NCBI GenBank assembly: GCA_903899015.1
Contig: CAIUHP010000118.1
Coordinates: 21,916 to 85,915 of the forward strand
Direction of reading: 5' to 3'
DNA: 64,000 bases
DNA from: an uncultured Armatimonadota bacterium
GTDB lineage: Bacteria; Armatimonadota; Fimbriimonadia; Fimbriimonadales; Fimbriimonadaceae
The notes beneath the pieces were generated by a model. It searched no databases. It had not been told where the DNA came from and saw only the letters and a list, made by a program, of their open reading frames with translations. Every line of letters begins with the position of its first letter. Positions within the stretch are counted from its first letter, which is position 1. The position numbers and the translations under genes are program-made. This document shows positions 53,189-62,548 of the stretch, in pieces.

Positions 53189-56100
53189 CTATTCTTTGTT
53201 GAGTGCTTCGTCGAGGTTCAGCAGAGCGCTTGCTGTTACGGTGTAAGCAGCCAGTTCGGTGGGATTAATCTTAGGATCAGGCTTAGAGTCACCCGTCATG
53301 ATCAACTCTTTTGCGGCCTTTGGATCCTTCTGATAGTGCGCTATGCGCCGTTGAATGCCCGACGCCATGATTTGGCTCTCTTGGTCGGTCGGATGGCGAG
53401 AAAGCAAAGTTTGGAACGCGAAGTCCAAGCGCGATTTAGCGTCCTTACCGCCTTGCCGAATCATCCGCTGAGCAAAAACGCGCGCGGCTTCGACAAACGT
53501 TACATCGTTCAGTAGGACAAGAGCCTGAAGAGGCGTGTTCGTTCGTGCTCGTGCAACGCGACATATTTCCCGTGAAGGAACGTCGAACAAGGTGAGCTCA
53601 GGAGGGGCGGCCGTGCGCTTCCAAATCGTGTACATGCTCTTTCGATAGAGACCTTCGCCCGTGTCGTGCTTGTAGTTGACCAAGTTGCCGAACGCAGCTG
53701 TTTCGTTCCATATTCCATCCGGTTGGTAAGGACGAACCGAACGACCACCTAGTTTTTCAACCAGTAGGCCGGAAACCGCGAGCGCTTGGTCTCGAATCAC
53801 TTCCGCTGGAAGTCGGAATCTTGGACCACGAGCCAGCAATCGGTTGACGGGGTCCTTCTTAACTAGATCGGTACGCGTGTCTGACGATTGACAGTAGGTC
53901 GCCGAGGTAACCATTTCTTTTACCAGGCGCTTCACGTTCCATTTAGAGTCCATGAAGTCGGTTGCTAACCAGTCAAGAAGCTCGGGATGGCTGGGAAATT
54001 CGGCGCGTGTTCCGAAATCTTCGGATGTTGCGACGATTCCCGTGCCAAAGAACCTCTCCCACAATCGGTTAACCGTTACACGCGACGTCAGAGGATTCGA
54101 TGGATCCACAATCCACTTAGCCAACCCCAGACGATTCTTCGGATAACCCTTGGGAATAGGGGGCAAGAACTTAGGAGTATCGGCGGTGACTTGCGGTCCG
54201 TGCTTATCGTATTGCCCGCGAATCAGAACAAAGCAATCTCTCGGCTTCGCCATCTCTTGCATCACACTGACCGTGGGAATCGCTGCCTCTAGGGCATCTT
54301 TCTCAGTAGTTAACTTCTTCTTCTCGTCGTGCAAGCGATGGTAAACCGAATCGTTCTGGTACGCCCAAAGCTCGGCCAACGCATTCTTCTGCTCCGCCGT
54401 CCGCTTCTCGGGTGCGATGCGGAGGAAGGGAGCGGCTGGGTTGACATCGGCTAGGCTTGCCGCTTCTTCGGGAGTGACCACTCGGTTGAAGATTATCAGG
54501 TCATCGACCTTCCCTTCGAATTGATCACTTCCCGTCCGTCGACCAATCGTAAGCGGCACATCGGTATGCATCGTAGCCGTCAGAGCGTTCGTTTCCGCAG
54601 AAATTTCAGCCTTTCGTCCGTTGATATAGAAATGAATCCCTTCCGGCTTGCGTGATCCATCGTTCGTGACAACAACATGGGTCCATTGATCGTTCGGAAT
54701 CCCCATCTTCGCCACCATCTTAAGGGAGTTCTCTGGCCACTTGTTGATAAAGTGAGCCATGATCCTGCCACCTGCAAGATACAAGTCCCAGCCCCGGAAG
54801 TTATTGCCCGAGTCCATACGGGATACTGGCGATCCGTTTCCATTCTTGGGATTCACCCAAAGGCTGTAGGAAAACGGCTTCGTACCATCGAAGTCAGCCA
54901 CATTCCCTGCGTTAATGTAATTCTCTTGGTTTGTAGTGACTGCACCAGTCGATCGACCCAGTTCAGACATGTACTTGCCAACCGTTTTCGGCTCGGGAGC
55001 CACAAAATCAGATTGAGCACTTTCGACCGAAACTTTGTCACCAAATGTGTAGTGTGCTTGCTCGCCCTGAAGCAGCTTTGGCTTACTTTCAGAGGCAATC
55101 GGGTTCCAGGTGGCGGCTTTGACCTTATCTTTGATAAAGCAGGCATTTTCTTCGGTCCGAACGGAAGTGAGCTTCGCAACTAGTTGCTCAAGCCTTTTCT
55201 CCTGGTCAGGATAGGGGGCTTTAATGAATGGCACCTGATTGACAGCTGCGTCGACTCCGGTTCCCTCTTCGGGAATGTTACTGAAGAAGGAATTGAGGCT
55301 ATAAAAGTCTTTTTGGCTCAGCGGGTCGTATTTGTGGTCGTGACAACGAGCGCATCCGGCAGTGAGTCCAAGCCAGGTTTGAGCGGTTGTTTCTACGCGA
55401 TCGATCACCATCTCGACACGCCACTCTTCGGAAATAATTCCGCCTTCCGTATTGACTCGGTTGTTACGGTTAAATCCGGTCGCTGTCTTCTGACTCACAG
55501 TCGAATTCGGAAGCAAGTCTCCTGCAATCTGGTCGACCGTGAACTCGTCGAACGGCATGTTATGGTTATAGGCATCGATCACCCAGTCACGCCACCGATA
55601 TTGAAATCGCTCGTAGTCGGACTGGAATCCGTTACTGTCGGCATAGCGAGCACAGTCGAGCCAGTCAAGAGCCATGCGCTCACCATATTGAGGGGAGGCT
55701 AGCAGCCGGTCGACGACTTTGTCGTACGCATTGGGAGAATTGTCGGCTACAAACGCGTTGACGTCGGCAGGTGTGGGAGGTACTCCCAATAGATCAAGCG
55801 TGACTCTGCGGATGAGCGTTCTCTTGTCTGCGCGAGGTGACGGCTTAATGCCATCTTGATCGAGTCTCGCAAGAATAAAGTTGTCAATGGAATTCTTCGG
55901 CCAAGCTGGATTACTCACCTTCGGAACAGCCGGTTTTACCGGTGTGACAAATGCCCAGTGCTTCTTGTACTCGGCACCTTCGGCAATCCACTCAACGAGA
56001 AGCTTGCGCTCATCGTCGTTCAGGAATTTGTTGCTATTCGCCGGTGGCATCTGCAACGCATTCTTCGCATAGATTCGATCGACGAGTTCGCTCTTCTCGG

Positions 56101-56395
56101 GATGGAATGGGACAATTGCAAAGCCGCCAGAGTAAAGCTTCTCAGTTGCGGTTTCCCTTTCGTCCAGCCGCAAGTTGGCCATTACGGCCTTGCTATCGTG
56201 ACCGTGGCAAGTGAAGCATTTGGTGATGATCGGCCGAATGTCTCGGTTGTAATCGATCTTCTTTACTTTCGTTGGTTTGGTATTTCGAGCAGGGACACTC
56301 CAAACACCCGCAGCGAGGACACAAAAACCCGAAATCTGGAGGAAAATTCGCGCCGACTTTCCTAAAGCGCCGCAACGTCGCAAGCTCAATGTCAC
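53189..56395 (-). CDS. PSD1 c-type heme / DUF1549 / LamG / DUF1553 protein, module 1
   Basis: This 1068-aa exported protein starts at GTG 56395 with a hydrophobic signal (FCVLAAGVWSVPA). The PSD1/planctomycete cytochrome C domain has CFTCH at residues 60-64 and WIAEGAEYKKHWAF. DUF1549 follows (LDWLDCARYADSNGFQSD; LTAGCARCHDHKYDPLSQKDFYSL, a second CxxCH). Next is a LamG/concanavalin-like domain (about 480-650, ending QFEGKVDDLIIFNRV) and DUF1553 (NRLGLAKWIVDPSNPLTSRVTVNRLWERFFG through ARTNTPLQALVLLNDVTFVEAARVFAQR). The family is tied to complex polysaccharide use in Planctomycetes. The redox partner role is inferred from the two heme motifs. Confidence 0.9.
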   Translation of the reverse strand: MTLSLRRCGALGKSARIFLQISGFCVLAAGVWSVPARNTKPTKVKKIDYNRDIRPIITKCFTCHGHDSKAVMANLRLDERETATEKLYSGGFAIVPFHPEKSELVDRIYAKNALQMPPANSNKFLNDDERKLLVEWIAEGAEYKKHWAFVTPVKPAVPKVSNPAWPKNSIDNFILARLDQDGIKPSPRADKRTLIRRVTLDLLGVPPTPADVNAFVADNSPNAYDKVVDRLLASPQYGERMALDWLDCARYADSNGFQSDYERFQYRWRDWVIDAYNHNMPFDEFTVDQIAGDLLPNSTVSQKTATGFNRNNRVNTEGGIISEEWRVEMVIDRVETTAQTWLGLTAGCARCHDHKYDPLSQKDFYSLNSFFSNIPEEGTGVDAAVNQVPFIKAPYPDQEKRLEQLVAKLTSVRTEENACFIKDKVKAATWNPIASESKPKLLQGEQAHYTFGDKVSVESAQSDFVAPEPKTVGKYMSELGRSTGAVTTNQENYINAGNVADFDGTKPFSYSLWVNPKNGNGSPVSRMDSGNNFRGWDLYLAGGRIMAHFINKWPENSLKMVAKMGIPNDQWTHVVVTNDGSRKPEGIHFYINGRKAEISAETNALTATMHTDVPLTIGRRTGSDQFEGKVDDLIIFNRVVTPEEAASLADVNPAAPFLRIAPEKRTAEQKNALAELWAYQNDSVYHRLHDEKKKLTTEKDALEAAIPTVSVMQEMAKPRDCFVLIRGQYDKHGPQVTADTPKFLPPIPKGYPKNRLGLAKWIVDPSNPLTSRVTVNRLWERFFGTGIVATSEDFGTRAEFPSHPELLDWLATDFMDSKWNVKRLVKEMVTSATYCQSSDTRTDLVKKDPVNRLLARGPRFRLPAEVIRDQALAVSGLLVEKLGGRSVRPYQPDGIWNETAAFGNLVNYKHDTGEGLYRKSMYTIWKRTAAPPELTLFDVPSREICRVARARTNTPLQALVLLNDVTFVEAARVFAQRMIRQGGKDAKSRLDFAFQTLLSRHPTDQESQIMASGIQRRIAHYQKDPKAAKELIMTGDSKPDPKINPTELAAYTVTASALLNLDEALNKE

Positions 56396-56557
56396 CTAGT
56401 TAGGATACACCAGAGCTTAAACACCGTGGTGGGTTGTGTTTGGATGAATCGGACACGGTTTTGGAAGGCAAAGGTTTTGTCCGGGCTCCCCGCCAAATTT
56501 CCCACCAGAGTCGTCGGTGGTTGCGATTCGACTAAACGCCTGTTAACCTAACTGGGG

Positions 56558-57049
56558 ATGCCAGCATTTCGCGAGAACAAACATCGCTTGCCGCCGGAGC
56601 GGTATATCGGACAATTTGCTACTTCATTCACCCTTTGCGTCGATAGAAAGCACACCGTCTTCCATCAGCGCAGCGACATTGAAATTCATGTGGAGCTGCT
56701 TACGGAGCAGCTCCGTCGATTCGAATGTCTCGCCCCGATCTACTGTTTCATGCCTGACCATCTACACGTTGTCACGATGGGCATGACAGATACCGCGAAC
56801 AGTAAATTGGCGATGGACGCCTTCAAACTGAAGAGTGGAAAGTTTCTTCACCGAACCTGTGCGACCTATCGATGGCAGGCAAATTACCACGATCGAATCA
56901 TCCGAGTACCACGCGAGTGGAAGAAGAAGATCTTCTACGTCTTCAAGAATCCGGTCCGAGCTGGGCTCATTGAAGATCCTTACGAGTATCCGCTAAGCGG
57001 CTCAATCAGTTACAGATTCGAGGAGATCATCTGGGACGCCGGGCAATAG
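56558..57049 (+). CDS. REP-associated tyrosine transposase (RAYT, Y1_Tnp/IS200-like)
   Basis: This 163-aa HUH-type nuclease of the TnpA_REP family has YCFMPDHLHVV with the HxH metal motif. The C-terminal part RIIRVPREWKKKIFYVFKNPVRAGLIEDPYEYPLSGS has the NPVRAGL signature and a nearby Tyr as likely nucleophile. RAYTs are domesticated transposases that move or process REP/REPIN repeats rather than themselves. It lies directly beside two REPIN-like 272-bp units, as expected. ATG 56558 follows CTGGGG. Confidence 0.9.
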   Translation: MPAFRENKHRLPPERYIGQFATSFTLCVDRKHTVFHQRSDIEIHVELLTEQLRRFECLAPIYCFMPDHLHVVTMGMTDTANSKLAMDAFKLKSGKFLHRTCATYRWQANYHDRIIRVPREWKKKIFYVFKNPVRAGLIEDPYEYPLSGSISYRFEEIIWDAGQ

Positions 57050-57079
57050 TCGAAAAGTCACGAGTCGTCGCTTGATTCG

Positions 57080-57351
57080 CCCCGGCGTTTGGTGTGGAAG
57101 TGTCTGTGAAGCCGTAAACGAACATGCACCCCCCCAAGGTTCTCGTAGTCGTCGGTTGATTCGTCCCGACGTCTCATGTGGAAGTGTCTGAATCTAGATT
57201 CACAAGGTTCGTGGATCAGAAATAATGGCTTTTGTACGAACTTCGTAAGATTGGCTAGTGTATTCGCCTCTCAACCACAAACCGCCAACCTACATTGATT
57301 CGGGCCATTACCAGAGAAACGTCGGGACGAACCCACCGACGACTACGAGAG
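57080..57351. repeat. REPIN-like 272-bp repeat, copy 1
   Basis: This unit begins CCCCGGCGTTTGGTGTGG. Inverted arms lie at 57141-57171 and 57320-57350 and agree at 29 of 31 positions. A related half-arm lies just before it at 57060-57086. The motif GTGGAAGTGTCTG occurs twice in the unit. No gene is encoded; an apparent reading frame here is a product of the repeat. Confidence 0.88.
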
Positions 57352-57624
57352 CCCCGGCGTTTGGTGTGGAAGTGTCTGTGAAGCCGTAAACGAACATGCA
57401 CCCCAAGGTTCTCGTCGTCGTCGGTTGATTCGTCCCGACGTCTCATGTGGAGGTGTCTGAATCTAGATTCACAAGGTTCGTGGATCAGAAATAATAGCGG
57501 TACTACGAACCTCATCAGATTTGCTCGTGTATTCGCCCCTCAAACACAAACCGCCAATCTACATTGATTCGGGCCATTACTAGCGAATCGCCGGGACGAA
57601 CCCACCTACGACTGCCAGAATGGT
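57352..57624. repeat. REPIN-like 272-bp repeat, copy 2
   Basis: This is a direct, slightly diverged copy of the preceding unit, with matching GTGGAAGTGTCTG/GTGGAGGTGTCTG motifs and inner arm TCTCGTCGTCGTCGGTTG at 57410. Its right arm (57590-57617) is more diverged. It abuts the 3' end of the second DUF1501 gene. Confidence 0.85.
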
Positions 57625-57643
57625 GGCGCCCACGCTCCCGCGT

Positions 57644-59110
57644 CTAAGCCATGATATCGGTGATCAACTCACCTGACACGTCCGTGAGACGGAAATCTCG
57701 TCCCTGATAGCGGAACGTTAGTCGAGTGTGCTCAATGCCGAGGATTCGCAGAATGGTGGCGTGCAAATCGTGAACCGATACTGGGTTCTCGGTGATGTTG
57801 TACGAATAATCGTCCGTCTTACCGTAGGCGATTCCCTTCTTAAGGCCCGCTCCCGCCATAAAGATCGTGAAACAACGAGGATGGTGATCGCGACCATAGT
57901 TCATCGGAGTAAGTTCACCCTGCGAGTAAACCGTCCGACCGAATTCTCCACCCCAAACGACGAGAGTCTCATCAAGCAATCCACGTTGCTTGAGATCTTT
58001 GATGAGTGCAGCCGTTGGCTGGTCAACATCTTGGCACTGACCCTTGATCGCGGTAGGAAGGCCAAAGTGGTGATCCCATCCCATGTGGAAGAGTTGGACA
58101 AACCGCACTCCACGCTCAGATAGTCTTCGAGCGAGGAGGCAGTTAAACGCATAGCTTCCAGGAATCTTAACGCTTGGGCCGTACATTTCCAGAACGCTTG
58201 ACGGCTCCTTCGAGATGTCAGTCAGCTCGGGCACGGAGGTTTGCATCCGGAACGCCAATTCGTATTGGGAAATTCGAGTTGAAATTTCTGGATCTCGAGC
58301 ACTTGTCAACTTCAGCTTATTCAGCCCCACTAGGTCGTTGATCATGTCTCGCCGAGTTTCTCGGTCGATTCCTTCTGGGTCCGAGAGGTAAAGAACGGGA
58401 TCACCCGCGTTGCGGAATTTCACTCCTTGGTGCTGAGTTGGCAAGAACCCGGACCCCCAGAGTCGATCGTAAAGGGGTTGATCATCCTTTCGGCCTGATC
58501 CAACCGAGGTCATGACAACAAATGCTGGTAGGTCCTTGTTCTCGGTACCAAGACCGTAGGACATCCATGAACCGATACTCGGTCGGCCAGCAAGCTGAGA
58601 TCCGGTTTGGAAGAATGTAACCGCAGGATCGTGGTTGATTGCCTCGGTGTTCATCGAATAGATAAAGCAACATTCATCTACGATTGAACCGATGTGGGGC
58701 ATGAGCTCCGTGAGATGAATGCCGCTCTGACCATGTTGATTGAACTTGAAGGCACTGGGTGCCACTGGGAAGGTCTTCTGCCCCGAAGTCATTCCCGTGA
58801 GTCGCTGGCCGTTTCGAATTGAATCGGGGAGATCTTGGCCTCGGAATTTCTCCAATTCAGGCTTCGGATCGAAAAGATCCATTTGAGACGGAGCGCCAGA
58901 TTGGAAGAGATAAATGACCCGCTTGGCCTTGGGTGTGAAGTGCGGAACACCAGTCAAACCACCAATGCGTTTGCGCTGGCCGGAAAAATCCTGGGCTGCG
59001 AGCCCTTCCGCTCCGAGCATGGTGAACAACGCGGTTAAGCCAAGGCCCGCACCTTTCTTGAGGAAGATGCGGCGATTCATCGAATCTTGTAACTGTATAA
59101 TCGGATCCAT
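57644..59110 (-). CDS. DUF1501 (Tat-exported sulfatase-like) protein, module 2
   Basis: This 488-aa paralogue of the protein at 51688-53160 has a Tat signal (MNRRIFLKKGAGLGLTALF) and the same motifs: FTPKAKRVIYLFQSGAPSQMDLFDPKPELEKF, NHDPAVTFFQTGSQLAGRPSIGSWMSYGLG, WGGEFGRT and GRDHHPRCFTIFMAGAG. The close match along the whole length shows duplication of the module. It lies 11 nt downstream of its PSD1/DUF1549 partner and probably shares its transcript. Confidence 0.9.
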   Translation of the reverse strand: MDPIIQLQDSMNRRIFLKKGAGLGLTALFTMLGAEGLAAQDFSGQRKRIGGLTGVPHFTPKAKRVIYLFQSGAPSQMDLFDPKPELEKFRGQDLPDSIRNGQRLTGMTSGQKTFPVAPSAFKFNQHGQSGIHLTELMPHIGSIVDECCFIYSMNTEAINHDPAVTFFQTGSQLAGRPSIGSWMSYGLGTENKDLPAFVVMTSVGSGRKDDQPLYDRLWGSGFLPTQHQGVKFRNAGDPVLYLSDPEGIDRETRRDMINDLVGLNKLKLTSARDPEISTRISQYELAFRMQTSVPELTDISKEPSSVLEMYGPSVKIPGSYAFNCLLARRLSERGVRFVQLFHMGWDHHFGLPTAIKGQCQDVDQPTAALIKDLKQRGLLDETLVVWGGEFGRTVYSQGELTPMNYGRDHHPRCFTIFMAGAGLKKGIAYGKTDDYSYNITENPVSVHDLHATILRILGIEHTRLTFRYQGRDFRLTDVSGELITDIMA

Positions 59111-59121
59111 AAGAGTTCGGT

Positions 59122-62100
59122 TTATTCCTTGGTGACGGTCTCGTCAAGATTAAGCACCGTGCTAGCAACCACGGTGTAAGCGGCGAGTTCGGCAGCATCG
59201 ATGGAGGGATCGTTCTTTGCGTCGCCGTATGAAATGAGCTTCTTGGCTGCAGACTGGTGGCTGCGATAGTGCGCCAACCGCTGAGAAAGTCCGCGCTTGA
59301 GAATGGTGAGTTCTTCACTCGTTACAGGTCGAGCTAGAGTTTGCTCATACATGGCATTTAATCGACCTTCAATTGTTTTACCACCATGCTTGATGGCATG
59401 GTTGGCGAGAACTCGAGCTGCTTCCAAGAACGTTACATCATTGAGGAGCACCAATGCCTGCAGCGGAGTATTGGTCCTTGCCCGGCGTACGCGACAGGTT
59501 TCACGTGTCGACATATCGAACAAGGTCATTTCAGGTGGAGCAGCCGTTCGTTTCCAGATCGTGTAGAGACTTCGGCGGTGCAAGCCCGAGTCCGTATCGT
59601 GCTTATAGTTTCTTAGGTTGCCATAAACGTTTAGTTCGTCCCAAACACCATCTGGTTGATAGGGACGGACGGAAGGTCCTCCAACCTTTTCAACGAGCAA
59701 TCCGCTGACTGCAAGGGCCTGATCTCGAATGACTTCTGCCGTGAGTCGGAAACGGGGCCCGTGAGAGTAGTAGCGATTTGTTGGGTCAAGCTTCGCCATC
59801 TCCGGATTTGCATCCGATCGTTGACGGTAGGAGGCGCTCATCACGATCTCTTTCAAGAAAGCCTTTTGATCCCACTTGAGCCGAATGAATTCCGTAGCCA
59901 ACCAATCGAGAAGCTCAGGATGAGACGGAAATTCCGCCCGTGTACCAAAGTCTTCCACCGTCGAGACGAGTCCAACTCCAAAGAAGCGTTCCCAGAAACG
60001 GTTAACGGTCACGCGAGAAGTTAATGGGTTCGTTGGGCTCACAATCCACTTCGCGAGTCCAAGTCGATTTCGAGGATAACCTGCGGGTATTGGTGGAAGG
60101 AAGCTTGGCGTGGCTGCAGTCACCTTTGGACCGTGCTTGTCGTATTGGCCCCGAATGAGGACATAGCAATCCCGCGGCTTGGGCATGTCTTCCATGACCA
60201 TAACTGTCGTGATCATCGAGTCCAACTTATCCTTTTGCTCAGAAGTGGACTGAATCTCCTTCTTGAGCTTTCGGTAGGTTGTATCGTTCAGGTCGGAGTA
60301 AGCCTCCACTAACTGTGCAACCTGAGCAGGAGTCCTTTGCTCGGGCTTGATCTTGAGAATCGGCGTTGCGGGGCTTACATCTGCCAGTTTCGCAGCATCG
60401 CTTGCCGACACCACTTTGTCGAATAGAACGACGTCGTCGATCTGTCCTTCAAAACCTTGATCGGTCGTCCGTCGGCCGATCGTAACCGGCACGTTCGATT
60501 TCAGTGAACCCGTCAATGAGTTCTTGTCGATGGTCGTCTCGGTGTCTTTGCCGTTAACGTAGATGTGAACACCACTTGGCTTCTTCGACCCATCGTAGGT
60601 GACCAATACATGGCTCCATTGATTCATAGGCAACTTCGTTTTCGAAATCACCTTCATCGCGTTATCGGGCCATTTGTCCAAAAAGTGAGCCGACGGCCGG
60701 CTATCGTCAAGCATCATGTCCCAGCCACGATAGTCATTGGCGGTATCCATCTTGGCAATTGGAGAACCGGAGCCCTGCCTTGGGTTAATCCATGCACCGT
60801 AAGAGAACCCGGTAGACCCGTCAAACTTATCAACCATCCCTAAATTGAGATGGCCCTTTTCACCCACCGAAATCGCACCCGTTGAGCGACCAAGGTTTGC
60901 GTCAACTTCACCCACGACCTTTGGAGTCGGGACTGAATCGTTATTTGCCGTCGGTGTCTTACTAAGTGTGTAGCGTGCAACCAATCCATCCGTCACCGAA
61001 GCGGCTGGGTCGACGGGAGGGAGTGACCAGTTAGCTGCTTTGTCAGCGTTTTCTGCGAGACATAGCTTAGCTTTGCCTTGGAGTGTCGCTAGAGTGGAAG
61101 TCAGTTCAGCCATCTTCATTTGCTGCTGCGAGGTAGGCGCTTTTATGAAGGGAGGGTGGTTTTCTGGACGTTCCACGCCGGAACCCGATTCGGGAACATT
61201 GTTGAAGAACGCGTTCAAGCTGTAAAAGTCTTTTTGACTGATCGGGTCGTATTTGTGGTCGTGGCATCGAGCACAGCCGGCTGTGAGCCCCAACCATGTG
61301 GCCGAAGTCGTTTCAACTCGATCAATGACAGTCTCAATTCTCCATTCTTCCGGAATGACGCCACCTTCCGTGTTAATTCGGTGGTTTCTATTAAATCCGG
61401 TGGCGATTCGCTGATCTAAAGTTGGGTGTGGCAGTAAATCACCCGCAAGCTGTTCAACCGTAAATTCGTCGTACGGCATATTCTTGTTGTAGGCATTAAT
61501 GACCCAATCTCGCCAGCGCCATTGGAATCGTTCAAAGTCCGCTTGGTAGCCATTACTGTCGGCATAACGAGCGTAGTCCATCCAATCCATGGCCATTCTC
61601 TCGCCATATTGGGGAGAAGCTAGGAGTCGATCGACTACCTTCTCATACGCGTTTGCCGACTTGTCGGCAAGGAACTTGTTAACGTCCGCCGGTGTAGGAG
61701 GAATTCCTGTCAAATCGAGCGAGGCTCGACGGATGAGCGTGCGCTTATCCGCCTCAGGCGATGGCCTGAGCCCCTTCTCTTCCATCTTAGCGAGGATGAA
61801 ATAGTCGATGGAATTCTTAACCCAACCTTTGGTCTTGATCTCTGGAAGGGCAGGCCGAACGGGAGCAACAAATGCCCAATGTTTTTTGTATTCAGCACCC
61901 TCCGCAATCCAGGTTTCGAGGAGATGTTTCTCTTCCTCGCTCAACTTGAGATTCGAACGCTTGGGAGGCATCGCCATCGCATTCGTCATATGAATGCGTT
62001 CTACGAGTTCGCTCTTTTCTGGATGGAATGGAACAATCGCTCGGTATCCAGTAGGAAGTTTTTCAGTTGCGGTATCAAACTGGTCGAGCCTAAGGTTGGC

Positions 62101-62319
62101 CTGAATCGCTTTGCTATCGTGCCCGTGACAAGTAAAGCACTTCGTAATGATCGGCCGAATATCACGGTTGTAATCGATCTTTTTTACTTTAGTTGGCTTG
62201 GAGTTTTTGGCCGGGCTACTCCAAACTCCTGCAACTAGAACTCCGAAACCTAAAATTTGGAAACCAATTTTCGCTGCTCGGCGAAGGCGTGAAGGGTCAA
62301 TCGGGCTCAATTCCACAAC
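59122..62319 (-). CDS. PSD1 c-type heme / DUF1549 / LamG / DUF1553 protein, module 2
   Basis: This protein of about 1065 aa is paralogous to the one at 53189-56395, with the same order: signal helix, PSD1 with CFTCHGHD, DUF1549 with CARCHDHKYDP, LamG (NYRGWDMMLDDSRPSAHFLDKW, ending GFEGQIDDVVLFDKV) and DUF1553 (NRLGLAKWIVSPTNPLTSRVTVNRFWERFFG). The frame extends to GTG 62343, but GTG 62319 (VELSPIDP) aligns residue for residue with the GTG start of module 1 up to VAGVWS. That makes it the better start. Confidence 0.88.
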   Translation of the reverse strand, partial: VVELSPIDPSRLRRAAKIGFQILGFGVLVAGVWSSPAKNSKPTKVKKIDYNRDIRPIITKCFTCHGHDSKAIQANLRLDQFDTATEKLPTGYRAIVPFHPEKSELVERIHMTNAMAMPPKRSNLKLSEEEKHLLETWIAEGAEYKKHWAFVAPVRPALPEIKTKGWVKNSIDYFILAKMEEKGLRPSPEADKRTLIRRASLDLTGIPPTPADVNKFLADKSANAYEKVVDRLLASPQYGERMAMDWMDYARYADSNGYQADFERFQWRWRDWVINAYNKNMPYDEFTVEQLAGDLLPHPTLDQRIATGFNRNHRINTEGGVIPEEWRIETVIDRVETTSATWLGLTAGCARCHDHKYDPISQKDFYSLNAFFNNVPESGSGVERPENHPPFIKAPTSQQQMKMAELTSTLATLQGKAKLCLAENADKAANWSLPPVDPAASVTDGLVARYTLSKTPTANNDSVPTPKVVGEVDANLGRSTGAISVGEKGHLNLGMVDKFDGSTGFSYGAWINPRQGSGSPIAKMDTANDYRGWDMMLDDSRPSAHFLDKWPDNAMKVISKTKLPMNQWSHVLVTYDGSKKPSGVHIYVNGKDTETTIDKNSLTGSLKSNVPVTIGRRTTDQGFEGQIDDVVLFDKVVSASDAAKLADVSPATPILKIKPEQRTPAQVAQLVEAYSDLNDTTYRKLKKEIQSTSEQKDKLDSMITTVMVMEDMPKPRDCYVLIRGQYDKHGPKVTAATPSFLPPIPAGYPRNRLGLAKWIVSPTNPLTSRVTVNRFWERFFGVGLVSTVEDFGTRAEFPSHPELLDWLATEFIRLKWDQKAFLKEIVMSASYRQRSDANPEMAKLDPTNRYYSHGPRFRLTAEVIRDQALAVSGLLVEKVGGPSVRPYQPDGVWDELNVYGNLRNYKHDTDSGLHRRSLYTIWKRTAAPPEMTLFDMSTRETCRVRRARTNTPLQALVLLNDVTFLEAARVLANHAIKHGGKTIEGRLNAMYEQTLARPVTSEELTILKRGLSQRLAHYRSHQSAAKKLISYGDAKNDPSIDAAELAAYTVVASTVLNLDETVTKE

Positions 62320-62548
62320 CCTATCATACAACAGTCCCTGCACCTGTGAATATTCCTGGTATTGGACAATTAGGACTGCGGTTTGGAGGCGTTGAACCTC
62401 GCTCAGGTGGCCATCGACGGTGAGCTAATTGGCAAATGTTGGATCCAGCTAACGTCGACGGAACTTGGAGGTTAGGAACAAAATCAAGACCACCTGAGAT
62501 GCAAACAACTCCATGCCGTTACTGGTCTTGTGTTGCCGAGGAAGCTTC

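Noticed and set aside
57255..57515. Minus-strand open frame inside the REPIN-like repeats
   Set aside because: It is repeated Arg/His-rich translation of the repeat units, with no start signal or homology.
57080..57624. Possible CRISPR array
   Set aside because: Only two long (272 bp) near-identical units with internal inverted arms are present; no short repeats with unique spacers and no cas genes.
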